From Salticus scenicus (Eukaryota; Arthropoda; Arachnida; Araneae; Salticidae), in assembly GCA_963930645.1 (NCBI GenBank), contig OZ005662.1, forward strand, positions 5,151,436-5,215,435: a stretch of 64,000 nt of DNA, written 5' to 3'. Each line of letters begins with the position of its first letter. The stretch's first letter is position 1. Shown here piece after piece: positions 44,848 to 55,403 of this stretch. The notes under the pieces were generated by a model. It was not told the origin of the DNA. It saw only the letters and a list, made by a program, of their open reading frames with translations, and ran no database searches. Position numbers and translations under genes: made by a program.

Positions 44848-46175
44848 TAATATAGACTAAAGGTCTATCTTTCAATTAATTTTATTAAGCAGTTTCACAT
44901 ACAGTGGAAACGTTAATCTTTAAGTTTTAAGGGTTTCAATAAAAATAACCCGACCAGTGTTCAACTGTTATAACACATCAAATACACAAGTTTTAACAAC
45001 AAAACAAATTTTATTCAATGAAACACAAAAAAAATATATATTAATAAATAAAGTATATTCAACAGATTTTCAAAGTATAACATATTTAAAGTTACCTCAT
45101 TTCACAAGTGATGCACAAAATGTAGCAGACTAAACTTCACTATGACAAAAATCATGATACATCATCATCTTCTAAAGAACACATATATTTCACAGATGAA
45201 GGAAAAAATACGCCGCGGTCGCCTCGTTGACCAGCGGGAGACGAAGCATGATTATATCATTTAAAACTGAAGATCACTACCACACTGATTATTTTACTGA
45301 AGGTTGAAGATCACAATTTGCATATCATTAATTCCATAATCTGATAAAAATCACTTATAATTTAATTTAATTCACTATTGGATGCTAGCAACTTTATAAC
45401 TTGATTAAATAGGAAAAAATTTCACAAACGTAACAAGCGCGATTTAAAAAACCGCTAAACAATGTCAACATCGATCAAACTATCAAATTTAACATTCTCA
45501 TTTCAAAAACATCGATTATCAATTTTTAATTTTTTAGTTTTCGCGAATAACGGAAAACTTCAAACTTTATCCCTTTTAACAGGGTACAAACTTAACAACA
45601 AACTTAAATATTTAACATTTGTAAAAAAACAATAACAATGGCAGCCATCATTTCTTTAAAAGCGATAGCAAAAAAACATGACTAGCTCAGCTGTACCAAT
45701 ATCAGTACTTAGCCATCAACAGCTTAGAGCTGCTCAATTATTCACAGACAGTCACTTCATTTTTAATTGAAGACAAGCTGCCCATTACTGACAACTGCCG
45801 ATAACTGCACCCTAACACTCGCATCGCGATCTTTTTATACTGACTGCCAAGTCAAAAATCTACATATAAACAATGCATTACCATTGCCACTCAACAGTCA
45901 AAGTCAAAAATACATTTTATCATAACTATTTTAATAGAAGTGGCAACAGCAAAAATTAAGAAAATTATGCAGAGCAAATTTGGCAACAGCAACAATGTAA
46001 ACAGAAAGTCGCTAGTAATGGCGCGATGTAAATAGAAGATGGCTGACTGAGTTTAAATAGAGAAAACTTTTAAATTCAAATTAAAGGTAAGTTAACAACT
46101 ATATATATAAAATATAAGCATTTATATTCATAAAATTAATAATTTTTTATGTGCGAGGACAATTGATAGATATCA
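44848..46175 (-). repeat. copia-2 5' LTR
   Basis: In element orientation it runs from TGATATC (46175) to CTATATTA (44848), directly followed by the primer-binding site. It is near-identical to the 3' LTR. It should contain the promoter. Confidence 0.93.
45831..45839 (-). promoter_or_regulatory. TATA-like box in copia-2 5' LTR
   Basis: TATAAAAAG in element orientation, followed by a GC-richer stretch (ATCGCGATGCGAGTG). This is the best TATA candidate in the LTR. Position alone supports it. Confidence 0.4.
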
Positions 46176-46222
46176 CATCCGCGCGTCAAGCGGAAGGCCC
46201 GGGTTCGATTCCCGGCTCTGGT
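46176..46222 (+). pseudogene. tRNA-like gene, array unit 5, 3' half
   Basis: It resumes with the duplicated CATCC, then GCGCGTCAAGCGG, AAGGCCCGGGTTCGATTCCC and GGCTCTGGT. Joined to 38714-38741 minus one CATCC it matches the other units. Confidence 0.88.
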
Positions 46223-46415
46223 ATTTTTCACATAGTTGGTATAAAAATCATCCTTCCACTCCAAATTTTCTAAACTAAATTAGATTAAGTTTTCTTTTAT
46301 ATTTTGCAGTATTTTAAATTGAGTGGGATTGCGGATTAACTTTTTAATCTTTCCGGATTTTGTAAAGTCGGATTTTTCAAGGATTGCGAACCAGCTGGTC
46401 GCCAAAGGCGGCTAG

Positions 46416-46770
46416 TATATTATAAATAAAAAACATGCTGATTTTTTTTGGTGTTTTAAAATAAATGCTTATATCTCTGTTTTTTAACATGCTATCATCA
46501 CATAAATTCATTCACAAATTGTACTGGGTCTATCCTAAAGTTACAGATCATTTCATTCACTTAAAAAATACAGGGTAATCACAAACATTATTGATTCTGT
46601 TCAATTTGTTACCGGCCCCCTAAATGCTGTCGTAAACCAATCTTCACTGAAAAACATGAGGAAAACCAGTTCTTTAAATACCTTAAAAATATTTCATCGA
46701 GAGATAAGTTTTTTAATTGAAAAAAACTGATCGTTTGCAAATCTTGATAAACTTTCGAGCAGAAGTGTAG
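46416..46770 (+). mobile_element. Large palindromic element, right outer arm
   Basis: Inverse of 33523-33877. It begins TATTATAAATAAAAAACATG and includes AACCAATCTTCACTGAA and AAACTGATCGTTTGCAAAT. It marks the far end of the element broken by the Helentron-like insertion. Confidence 0.7.
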
Positions 46771-48423
46771 TATAGTCAATGTTTTACCAATACCTTTAAG
46801 CTGATTGTTATAAAATACTGCATTTTTGAGTTGTGTCTTTTTTTTTTTTTTTTTTTTTTTAATAGAGTACGATATATTAAAGTATTTTGAACCTTTTCTA
46901 CTGCTTCTAATTTCATTTGTTACATCCACTGGTGAATAAATTGCTTTTATAACTTTACAAAATTTTATATTTTTTCACAAAAAATAGAAATTGTGAAACA
47001 AAGTCGGATAAACTATTTAAAATACTGTCGAATGGTAGTTTTTCACTCCTTTTTTTTATTCAAATCATATCATTACAAATAAAGTAAACAAATATTTCAT
47101 TTTTCTGCAATCTGCAGATTTCAATTATGTAATACCTATGCCATGTAGAGGATTATCTATTTACATGAGAGTTTTGTACCACTTTAGTTCGCTGAATTTG
47201 TTTAAATATTTACGTAGAGCATGTATGCTGACAATTTAAAAAAAATATTGTAATATTTCTGATATAATGTCTTATGAGAACTAAGCAATCCCAGGGGATA
47301 TATGAATAGGATGCTCAATTTTTTCTCTTAAATCTAATTTTCATTTTTTTTTAAATTCCGTATTTTACATTCTATGCAATTCTTGTGACATCCCACTTCA
47401 CATTTAAGAGTTAAAATCTAGCACCCATTGATCTGGAAATGAATCTTTCAGGAAAATTGGGTAAAGATAAAATATCAATGGAAAAAGCATGAAAAAAAGA
47501 TAGAAAAGAAACAAAAAAGAGAAAAAAACAAACAAGCGACAAATAGCTAGAAAAGCTAGCCACTTCTAGGTCAGAGTACTGTTTCAAATGACTCTCTCAC
47601 ATATTAAGTGTTGTGCAATTTTATTCAACAGAGGCTGATATACAGCCTTCCTATAAATGGAATAAATCATACTACAGTAAGACCACCTGTTGGTGATATA
47701 CACCAAATTAAATCAGCATTTTGTTTTGTAATGACTATCTTGCATACTAAGTTTGGTGCATTCATACACTGTAGAATATTTGGGCACATTGACACCAAAA
47801 TCTTTCAGACACCTTTTTAGTTTATTTAAGACAGAAGTTATTTGTTTAAATAAGGAAATGATCAATATACAAAAACATTGGTATTAGTTTTTTAAATTAT
47901 CAATAATTTTAAATGATAGTCATCTCCTAATTTAAACTCTGAATTTCTGTCCAATATAAATCATTTACTGATAAAAAATAATTACTAAAGTGTGCATTGG
48001 TCTAAATCAGACCTTGTAGATACAGACAAGGCATAATTAAGCAAATTTTTATGTTACTAATGTCATTTTGTGTAATTTTTTTTCTATGAAATTTAAACTC
48101 ACACACATACATACATGTATTCATCACAAAAAATTGTGGATATCTCTGAAAGGGGCGCTCATGTCAAGATCAAATTTGAGGTGCACCACTGGATGTCATG
48201 ATAATCATAAATATAAATTTGCAACATTCTACAACCATTCATTTTCAAAAAATTTCCTGAGTTTTCCAGGCAACTTTCAAGAAAATATTAGCGACATATT
48301 ACAAGAAATGCTCCTTTAGAGAGAAGAAAATACATTTACTTCCACTGTATGATGTCATGTTACTGCTGATCATGATAGAAATTCAGGTAGAAATCATTGT
48401 TTACATGCATATTTTTACAATAC
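46771..48423. other. Unassigned AT-rich interval
   Basis: It contains a T tract (about 46841-46860) and, at 47640-47780, the old repeat also seen near 31266-31400. I recognise no gene on either strand. Confidence 0.4.
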
Positions 48424-48427
48424 TTAA

Positions 48428-48652
48428 CCCGTTAGTAGTCGCTAGTTGGTCGATTTGCCGCCCATCCTTCAGTGTTGCCATATTTTTTTATTCATTAGCC
48501 ACCAAAAATTTTTAGAAATGCCATTTAATATACATAAAAAATGAAAAAAATTGAAGAAACGATCACATCACTTTTTAAAATTATTGGTGACAGTTAAATA
48601 AAAAGTACGCAATCTGTAATAGGTGGTGCTGTCTACAGCGACTACTAACGGG
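48428..48652 (+). mobile_element. piggyBac-type MITE (225 bp)
   Basis: It is flanked by TTAA on both sides (48424-48427, 48653-48656), with a perfect 16-bp inverted terminal repeat CCCGTTAGTAGTCGCT / AGCGACTACTAACGGG. TTAA duplications are diagnostic of piggyBac-type transposition. No transposase is present. Confidence 0.88.
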
Positions 48653-48731
48653 TTAATCATTTGAATTTTGATATGAAGCTAAACAAGAAAAATATAATTT
48701 CAGAGAAAGAAAATATTACTTTTCTGACATA

Positions 48732-49607
48732 CAGTGAAAAACGTTTAACATGAAACTAAGGGGACCAAAATATTTTTTCGTGTTAAAAGAATTTCATGTA
48801 AAAAGATTCGTAGAAAAAGTACAAAATTCGCCAATGTTTCCATGTTGTCAATTTTTATTTGCATTTCCTGTAAAACTATTACTAACTTGCATCCATTAGG
48901 ACAAAAATCAAGTATAAATATTATTGTTTTTGGAAAAAATTTCAGATATCTTTTACTGAAGTGTCTTTTTCAGCACAGTATTGTTCAAAAGTTGATTGAG
49001 ATCATCCATTGTTTTATTCATCTCTCAATTCGAATGCGCACTTAAAGAACTGCGGATACTCATTACTTTCTTCATTTCTGAAGCAAAGGGAACAGGAACT
49101 GCATCGTTGATTCAGTTGTCAGATTCGTCATCAAAATTTACATAAGTGGAATCATTTTAATTATGAACGATGTAAAAATCTCATTATTGGTGCTGTACAC
49201 ACATGATCATCAACGGGCAACATATTGTAGCATAGTTGCCAACATTATAATTTATTCCGAAGCATTTTCATCCCCGCCTTTAATCCGCACCACTTTATTT
49301 ACAGAGTATTTTCCTTCAATATATAACTATGATAAAATAAGGAAATATTACTCTTAAGAAAAATGTGGTATGGAAATAAAGGCCGAGTTAAAAATGCTCC
49401 GGAATAAATTAAAATGTTGGCATCTCTGTTGTAACAAACATGTCACTGAAGATCGAAAGCGAGATTTTTCCTGTTAAACGATTTTTGTTTCGTGTTAAAA
49501 GAAACAAAAATGTATTAAATAGCATAGTACACTGTCTAGATCGCTATATCATTTTGTGTTAATCGATTTTTCATGTTAAGCGTTTTCGTGTTAAACGTAT
49601 TTCACTG
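48732..49607 (+). mobile_element. pogo/Tigger-like element with transposase relic
   Basis: TA-flanked (48730-48731, 49608-49609). The ends CAGTGAAAAACGTTTAACAT and the inverse of the right end, CAGTGAAATACGTTTAACAC, match closely. Repeats of the type TTTCATGTTAA/TTTCGTGTTAAA fill the subterminal parts, as in Tigger elements. On the minus strand 48940-49150 has a broken frame (FDDESDN, VPFASEMKKVMS, MNKTMDDLNQLL) that could be the tail of a pogo-type transposase. That reading is tentative. Confidence 0.8.
49234..49433 (+). mobile_element. Small inverted-repeat insertion inside the pogo-like element
   Basis: Left TTGCCAACATTATAATTTAT then TCCGAAGCATTTT, and the inverse on the right (AAAATGCTCCGGAATAAATT, AAAATGTTGGCA), form arms of about 34 bp with few mismatches. 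No clear target duplication is seen. Confidence 0.6.
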
Positions 49608-49762
49608 TATGTATGTTCGGACAGAAAAAAAAGCAAAGGCTTGGCTAAAATCTGGCAGCCCTGTGAGAATCCCTGTATGGCTAACTGTTAGATCCATTTA
49701 TTTCAATTATATGCATATTGGAAGGAAATAAAGCTAGTATTTTAATAAAACAATGCAATTAC

Positions 49763-49898
49763 TTTTGTTGACATGCACAGTGGGTGTACCAGGACCATAT
49801 TCCCCTTCAGCTTCATAACACATTTCTCTTACAATTGCTTCTGTACTACTATCACTCATACCTTGAGTCACTTCCCGGCCAGGAAATTCGATGTGATC
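49763..49898 (-). CDS. Internal exon of a minus-strand host gene
   Basis: On the minus strand a TTTTTTGTAG acceptor is followed by 136 bases and a GTAATT donor. Only one frame is open: 45 codons plus one base, beginning DHIEFPGREVTQ, passing SDSSTEAIVREMCYEAE and ending PGTPTVHVNK. Codon use is balanced and G/C-richer than the surroundings, and the exon matches no transposon here. It starts in phase 0, exactly the phase in which the upstream exon at 56440-56576 ends, so the two can be spliced in frame. The sequence after the finger (HRMKYL then DHIEFP) resembles the linker after U1-type fingers. I cannot name the protein. Confidence 0.55.
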
Positions 49899-50130
49899 CT
49901 ACAAAAAATTTTTAAAATAAATAAATATATAAATAATAATAATAATATATAACAATAATAACAAGTAAAAAGTTAGTTGTACCTATAAGTTTGGGAGTTT
50001 GATTTTGCAGAGGATGACACAATAAATTCTAGTATTATATATATATTAAAAAAAAAAAAGAATTAAGGTGAAAAATGTGCCAATAACTGTCAGAAATCAT
50101 AAAAAAAATTCTTCCATGTGTTTTATTAAT
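49899..50130. other. Intronic sequence (inferred)
   Basis: AT-rich sequence upstream of the acceptor, with an AATAAT run. Nothing else is seen. Confidence 0.35.
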
Positions 50131-50829
50131 GGACTCTTCTCACCTGACGTCAGAGGTCACATGATAGAGGAAAAACAAATAGCAGACAAAGTCTTGTTTA
50201 TCTAGAGCGATTGCTGAAATAACCTATTTTCTATTCTTATTTTTGATCCATCGTATTTAATCTGTATTATTTTTTATACATCCTCATTTCTAATCCATTT
50301 TATATCCTTATTCATCCTCTTTTGTTTGCCGTATACATTTACAATCATCATTTAGTTTATACCTGTTATTGATGTTCATGAAGATATGTTTAAATACTCT
50401 GATTTTAGGTACTTAAATCAGTGACTGTGCAATATCGTACTGCATAAATCCATTTAGACCAGTAACTAAGTTAATTAACTTGTTGTAACACCTTTATGCA
50501 ATTAAATTAAATGAAAACATTTAAAAATTTCAAATTATAGTCCATAAACATTCCACAAGAAGCTATTATTTATTGCTAGATCAGTTAATGTTACAGTTAC
50601 ACTACAATATACAAAAATCGATTCTTATAGGTAAAAATAAATAAACACAAAGTGTTTTTTAAAAATTATTCTACTGTTTACAAATGCACAATATTACTTT
50701 TATTTTATTTTATAGTAAATATTAACATTTTTGTTCTTAAGAACAATATTTAATTGAATTCGATTCTCAGAATTCGGTTATTCGTTTTCCTCTATCACGT
50801 GATTGAGCAGACGACAGTGGGAAGAGCCC
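50131..50829 (+). mobile_element. Inverted-repeat element of unknown superfamily
   Basis: The left end GGACTCTTCTCACC and the inverse of the right end GGGCTCTTCCCACT match. Further in, TCACATGATAGAGGAAAA and TCACGTGATAGAGGAAAA also pair. Arms are about 45 bp with mismatches. The target duplication is unclear. No transposase is present. Confidence 0.7.
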
Positions 50830-50918
50830 ATTGATAGCAGACTCTTCCTGTCATTATTCATTATATTTAAATGACTCACCTATGATCGCAATTTTTCTGA
50901 ATCCAGGGGTGCAAACAC

Positions 50919-52035
50919 ATACTTGCCAACCAAGTTTAAGAAAAAAAGGGAAGATTTCTGTTAAAAAACCAGAAGATTTCCCCCTCCCCCCCCCTATTTG
51001 ACGTAATAAACAATACAGTTTTACAATTTTAATATTTAGAAGCAATCTAAAAAAACTTTATACTATAGATTGATTATACTAAATATATAAAAGTTTTAAA
51101 TGAAGTTATTCCTCTTCAACATGTAAATATCTACAAAACAGAATCTGTAAGAAATTTATTTAACAATAGGCAAAAAACTTAGTTAAGTTAAAGTATAACT
51201 AGTTTTTTAAATAAATAGAATATGATTTTTGTGTATGTACATTAATCATACATATAAAAAAAGTAGCAGTAGCTAATTATCAGTTTCAAACGTGCATAAA
51301 ACCAACTGAGTATTAATTTTCTTCAATTGATTTGGAAAAAATTTTCCTACCTGAAAAAATTATTCTTCATTTTTCCCCCCATATTTACACATTTGGTATA
51401 AATATGACATACAAATATTTAATTGAGGAAAAATAAACAGATTCTTTAAATTCAGCAATAAAGATCTAAAAATAATTACATACATGAGAAATATTGAGCA
51501 CTTCCATTACTTTATTGTTTCTAGAATTGATCATTGATCACAATCTGGGGAAGAGGGGGGGGGGGGGGGACAAAAATAATTACAGAGTAAGAAATATTAA
51601 ACTCTTTCAACTCTATTTCTAAAATCTAATGAAAGAAGTTTAATATTAATATTATCATTTATGTTGCAGATGGATAAAGATTAGGAAACAAAAGACTTCT
51701 GCAGAACATTTGATTGCTGATCACTAGTTTGAGATAAATTAAAAGGGGGGGAGGGCAAAAAATAATTACATCAGCAAGAAATATTTAACAATTCTATTTC
51801 TTTACATGTTATAGAATCTCATAAAGCAAGTTTGAAATGAATATTGACATTTATGTTATGGATGGAAAAAGATTGAGAATCAGGAGTTTTCGTAGAACAT
51901 TTGGGTTTTCTTTTTAAAACAAACGATATCCGCGACTTTTTTAAAAACGGAAGATTTCATCATCTGTCCGGAAGACCGGAAGATACGTTAAAAAACCGGA
52001 AGTCTTCCGGGAAAACCGGAAAAGTTGGCAAGTAT
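50919..52035 (+). mobile_element. hAT-type element, hAT-B-related ends
   Basis: The ends ATACTTGCCAAC and GTTGGCAAGTAT are a perfect 12-bp inverted repeat, one base different from those of hAT-B. The flanks GCAAACAC (50911-50918) and GCAAACAG (52036-52043) form an 8-bp duplication with one change. Clustered CGGAAG motifs near the right end look like transposase-binding subterminal repeats. It has no transposase, so is non-autonomous. Confidence 0.85.
51570..51905 (+). repeat. Imperfect direct repeats inside the hAT element
   Basis: Two units of about 180 bases (from 51570 and 51752) share AAAATAATTACA, AGAAATATT, ATTTATGTTRYRGATGG and GTAGAACATTTG-type blocks. Each is preceded by a G run. 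A partial earlier unit starts near 51468. Confidence 0.65.
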
Positions 52036-52043
52036 GCAAACAG

Positions 52044-52553
52044 TTTTTCGACACGACAATTAGATTTTTAAAAATCAACTAAGGTGTGAAATTTAGGAGG
52101 CAACATTTCATTTTAATCTTTTCATACCTTTTAGTGCAAATCAAGCTAATAGAAAAAGTTTTTAATTTAATTTTAAAGTTATAATTAGTTTTTGAGATAT
52201 TATTTAAAATGTTAATTATATATAGATATATATATGTGTGTATTATTATTATTATTTTTTTTTTTTTTTTTTTTTTTGTTTCTGAATCTAGGGACTGATT
52301 TCTTATTTCAGGTAGTTAGAAAACTTAATTAATGAACCTATTAATTAAAAACATCGGGTTTATAAAGGTACTCTATTTGCTATTAAAGAAATAATTTCTC
52401 TTACTACATCATTTTACACAATGACATCATTCTCCACAGGGAAATAAAAATGTTATCACTGGTGTAAAAAAATAAATTCCACAAACATGTTTTTTTTTTC
52501 TACTTTTAGAAAATTAATTTTATTACTGGCAATACCTTATGTTTATTTATTTA

Positions 52554-52585
<32 letters not shown>

Positions 52586-52809
52586 CTTTTTTTGTGAATA
52601 AGGAAAATATGTTGTGTCTGTACTGTATAACTGACCGCATTTCTTTTTGCCATTAAAGTGTATTTATATTCTTTATTTAAAAACATATTTTAAAATACAT
52701 CGGATATATTTTGGCATTCAAAAATATTTAGATTTAAATTCAAACTCAATTATAAATGAAAAAATCTTCTAATTTAGCATTGATAATTTTTTAACATTAT
52801 ATAATTAGA
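52044..52809. other. Unassigned AT-rich interval
   Basis: It contains a T tract (about 52256-52277) and the GT microsatellite. Eight bases at its end (52802-52809, TAATTAGA) are the target duplication of the next element. Confidence 0.4.
52557..52584 (+). repeat. (GT)14 microsatellite
   Basis: Uninterrupted GT dinucleotide run. Confidence 0.95.
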
Positions 52810-53559
52810 CAGGCCCCGATTATGACAGACTGGGGCCCTGGGCAAAGCAAAATTGGGGGCCCCTCTCGAAACCGTCAGAACATCATATATATTTGATAGA
52901 TGATGATCAATCGTATGTACAATGCATAAACAATATTTTCGAGGCTAGATGTTTAAGTGTGTTAATATTCTTTACATTTTCAATATTTATTAATGTTATC
53001 AGCTCCACCTACACACAATTCAATATGGAATGGATTTGCTCTGCTGATCCCCTTCATGATATTGTGTCTGAGAGGCGATAACAAAGAAGCACTGTCGGAC
53101 ACGTATAGCATATTTAATTTATAGTAAACGAGATTTGACTTATAAATTTAGTAGTTAGATTTACCAGCTTTGGTTTGTCACTCTACTACTGTTTTCTACA
53201 CACTATGATTAATTACAGTGAGATCTACTGATTAAAATGAATTTCGAACCACTTCAAACTCCCTGCCTGAACTGGGACATGAACTCTATATCTGTTGATT
53301 TAAGGCCAGTATGTTAACTATTAAGGCACTAAATGAGCCAGCAGAAATAGAAAAAGCAAAATATATCCAAAATGAAAATTCTGTTTTCTAGAAAGTTGAG
53401 TACTTTTGAAGAGAAATTTCATAAATATATATATATATTTAAATTTTCATTGAAATAAAAGGGAACATTTTGCAATTTAATATTTAAGATTTGCGGGCCC
53501 CTTAATGTCTGGGGCCCCTGGGCAAAGTCCCGGTTTGCCCATGCGATAATATGGGCCTG
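52810..53559 (+). mobile_element. hAT-type non-autonomous element
   Basis: Perfect 8-bp duplications TAATTAGA at 52802-52809 and 53560-53567 bound it. The ends are CAGGCCCCGATTAT and the inverse of the right end CAGGCCCATATTAT. GGGGCCC and CTGGGCAAA blocks occur near both ends. The plus-strand frame at 52893-53081 is incidental. Confidence 0.88.
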
Positions 53560-53567
53560 TAATTAGA

Positions 53568-53703
53568 CATTTCCATGATACATTTCATATTTCTAATTAT
53601 GGCAAGATAAAAATTCATCACCTAAAATTCTTATAATGAATCGAGTAGATTTTATTCTTTGTTAATTTAAGAAGTAGATAGGAGAGAAAGTACTTTTCAT
53701 TTC
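53568..53703. other. Short unassigned interval
   Basis: No structure seen. Confidence 0.4.
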
Positions 53704-53711
53704 GCTGGCAC

Positions 53712-53941
53712 CAGTGGCGGCTCGTGAATGACGTTTTGGGGGTGCTGCATCGAAGCGTCTAGAAAAAGTACATGGAATGGAATCTTTATTCGTCTTATTG
53801 GCTGACTCTTTTATTTTGAGAATCAACGTAATACATCGACACTTCAATAGCCAATAAGAAGAAAAAGCTTTCCATACTAATAAAGTGTTTTTAGTCAGTA
53901 GCTTGCAGCCCACCCAATACGTCATTCACCAGCCGCCACTG
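53712..53941 (+). mobile_element. 230-bp hAT MITE, family H1 copy 1
   Basis: Perfect 8-bp duplications GCTGGCAC (53704-53711, 53942-53949) flank it. The ends CAGTGGCGGCTCGTGAATGA and its near-inverse pair over more than 20 bases. The interior also folds. The minus-strand frame 53662-53925 crosses the element and is not a gene. Confidence 0.92.
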
Positions 53942-53949
53942 GCTGGCAC

Positions 53950-54668
53950 AAGACTCACCAAGCAAACTTTATTGGCAAGCGACAACAATACATTTATAAA
54001 TTAAAAGTAAATTTGTAACTCAGATTTTTTTTTTTTTTTTTTTTTTTTCAAATTTAAAATTTATTTATATACAGATTTAACAAATTATTATGGATTTAAC
54101 AAAAAAAAAAAAAAAAAAAAGTATATTTTTTATCGGACAACTCTTTTAAACTTTAAGCAAAACTTCAGAAAATTTAATTCTTAAAAAATATAAAATAAAA
54201 TAAAATAAAATAAGTAAACGGTCATGTCTCTTTAATTTTTTCTTATAATTATTCAAAGTGTTTTGAAACAATTATTCTTTCTTAGGTGCTTAATGATCGG
54301 TGTCGTTTATATCATTTATGGCAACTTTATCGCCTCGCTGGCAAAATAGGAAAATACCAAAGAGAATTAATGATTGAAGCTGCAGGAGGTTTTTCCAAAT
54401 TAAAATAATAATAAACTTTTTCACTTTTTTGATTGTCTAAAATTATTATCTAGCAGTACAATAAATATATATAGAGAGTACTATATACTGTCATAAATTA
54501 ACTATAACATTTCAGTAGTAAAAAGTACAGGCATTAGAAAAAATAGGTTCTATTTTTTTAAAAGGTTCTTTTTATTTATTTATTTATTTATTTTTAACGA
54601 GCAATTCTACCAAGAAATCCATCACCAAATAGTGACAAAAACTTAAATGTCGCCAAGGGGTTCATATA
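53950..54668. other. Unassigned AT-rich interval
   Basis: It contains a T tract near 54025-54050, an A tract near 54103-54120 and AAAATAAAAT-type repeats near 54190-54212. No gene is recognised. Confidence 0.4.
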
Positions 54669-54676
54669 CTATATCA

Positions 54677-54878
54677 CAGTGGCGGCTCGTGCACCGAAAA
54701 TTGGTGAAGAGGCACACTATATTTTACACTGTATTCATTTATAGAATATAAATTTACATTAAAATTAAATATTTTTAGTTAATTTTAGTTAAGAGCATGC
54801 TTAATAAAAATTATGATTAAAAATACTTTATTATTATTTTTGAGCTCTTCATCATTTTCGGTTCACGAGCCGCCACTG
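54677..54878 (+). mobile_element. 202-bp hAT MITE, family H1 copy 2
   Basis: The same outer sequence as 53712-53941 (CAGTGGCGGCTCGTG) is present, with its inverse at the right end. Flanks CTATATCA (54669-54676) and CTATATCT (54879-54886) are an 8-bp duplication with one change. The interiors of the two copies differ. Confidence 0.9.
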
Positions 54879-54886
54879 CTATATCT

Positions 54887-55205
54887 GCAACACAAAATGG
54901 TCTAGATATTATGAATTTCTTTCTTGTCTGAAAAAAATTACTCATTTTTAGCATATAATTTCATTAAAAAAAAAAAAAAGGTATTAAATATTATGTATTT
55001 CAATTTGACATTGAATATGTGTATTTCCATATATATTTTTTCTTTCTCTTGTTTTATGGAGTATTAAGTTTTCTACTCAGTGAAAGGTAAAGAAGCGAAT
55101 AGATGGGAAGAGCGCCGCAGGGGTTAATAAGTGAAGCGAGTCGGGGGCAGGTGAAGCCTTCCTCGGGGGTTGGTGAGTGGAATGCACAGGGGGCAGAGCA
55201 CCCTA

Positions 55206-55238
<33 letters not shown>

Positions 55239-55403
55239 AGGAATTTTTATTGATTTGCAGGAAAATAATTGCATATTTTTGAAAATCAGATTCGAAATGT
55301 GCAAATTTTGTCAACTATTAACAAGGAAATAACTACATATTTTACAACTGATGAAAAAAAAAAAGTTGCTTTTCGATAATAAGTTGCGATTAAACTTAAA
55401 TCA
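54887..55403. other. Unassigned interval
   Basis: A GC-richer patch (about 55090-55200) and a T tract (about 55207-55234) lie here. The minus-strand frame 55054-55314 runs through them without a domain. Confidence 0.4.

Larger units (their letters stand above)
38742..46175 (-). mobile_element. copia-2: nearly intact Ty1/copia element
   Basis: It has two long terminal repeats of 1329 and 1328 bp (38742-40070, 44848-46175) that differ at only about five positions. A perfect 5-bp target duplication CATCC (38737-38741, 46176-46180), a primer-binding site and a polypurine tract are present. On the minus strand the order is Gag, protease, integrase, RT, RNase H, which defines Ty1/copia. Relative to an open polyprotein I see only three interruptions: a TAG in Gag, a one-base T-run slip after the protease, and a TGA before RT that is shared with copia-1. 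The near-identical LTRs indicate recent insertion. Confidence 0.95.
37651..46281. repeat. Tandem, partly inverted array of 277-bp tRNA-bearing units
   Basis: Each unit holds a tRNA-like gene and conserved spacer blocks such as AACCAGCTAGGCACTTCTCA, CCGAGTCTGCAAACG and TCGTGGTCTATTGGAGTTG. tRNA starts are exactly 277 bases apart within each orientation. Two units read minus (to about 38129), then the orientation flips and three read plus. The fifth is split by copia-2 and resumes at 46176. The flip lies between GGTCA and TTATG at 38129/38130, an imperfect hairpin junction. Confidence 0.88.
34941..46415 (+). mobile_element. Helentron-like non-autonomous element hosting later insertions
   Basis: The left end reads CTATAATAATAAAATAAG, then TGTCTGTCTGTCTG and CATCTATACGTTC. 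The right end is GCGAACCAGCTGGTCGCC, AAAGGCG and GCTAGTA (46386-46415), including a short GC-rich hairpin. The same two ends abut at 1250. The insertion cleanly interrupts the palindromic element, with no obvious target duplication. Excluding the Penelope-like element and the tRNA-like array with copia-2, its own sequence is only about 0.76 kb (34941-35239, 37297-37637, 46295-46415). It encodes no helicase. Confidence 0.55.

Noticed and set aside
46609..46929. A 106-codon minus-strand frame
   Set aside because: It runs through a homopolymer tract and the arm of the palindromic element; no domain is present.
50854..50910. A possible minus-strand microexon with a GTGAGT donor near 50878
   Set aside because: Only about 17 bases, next to a transposon edge, with no coding signal.
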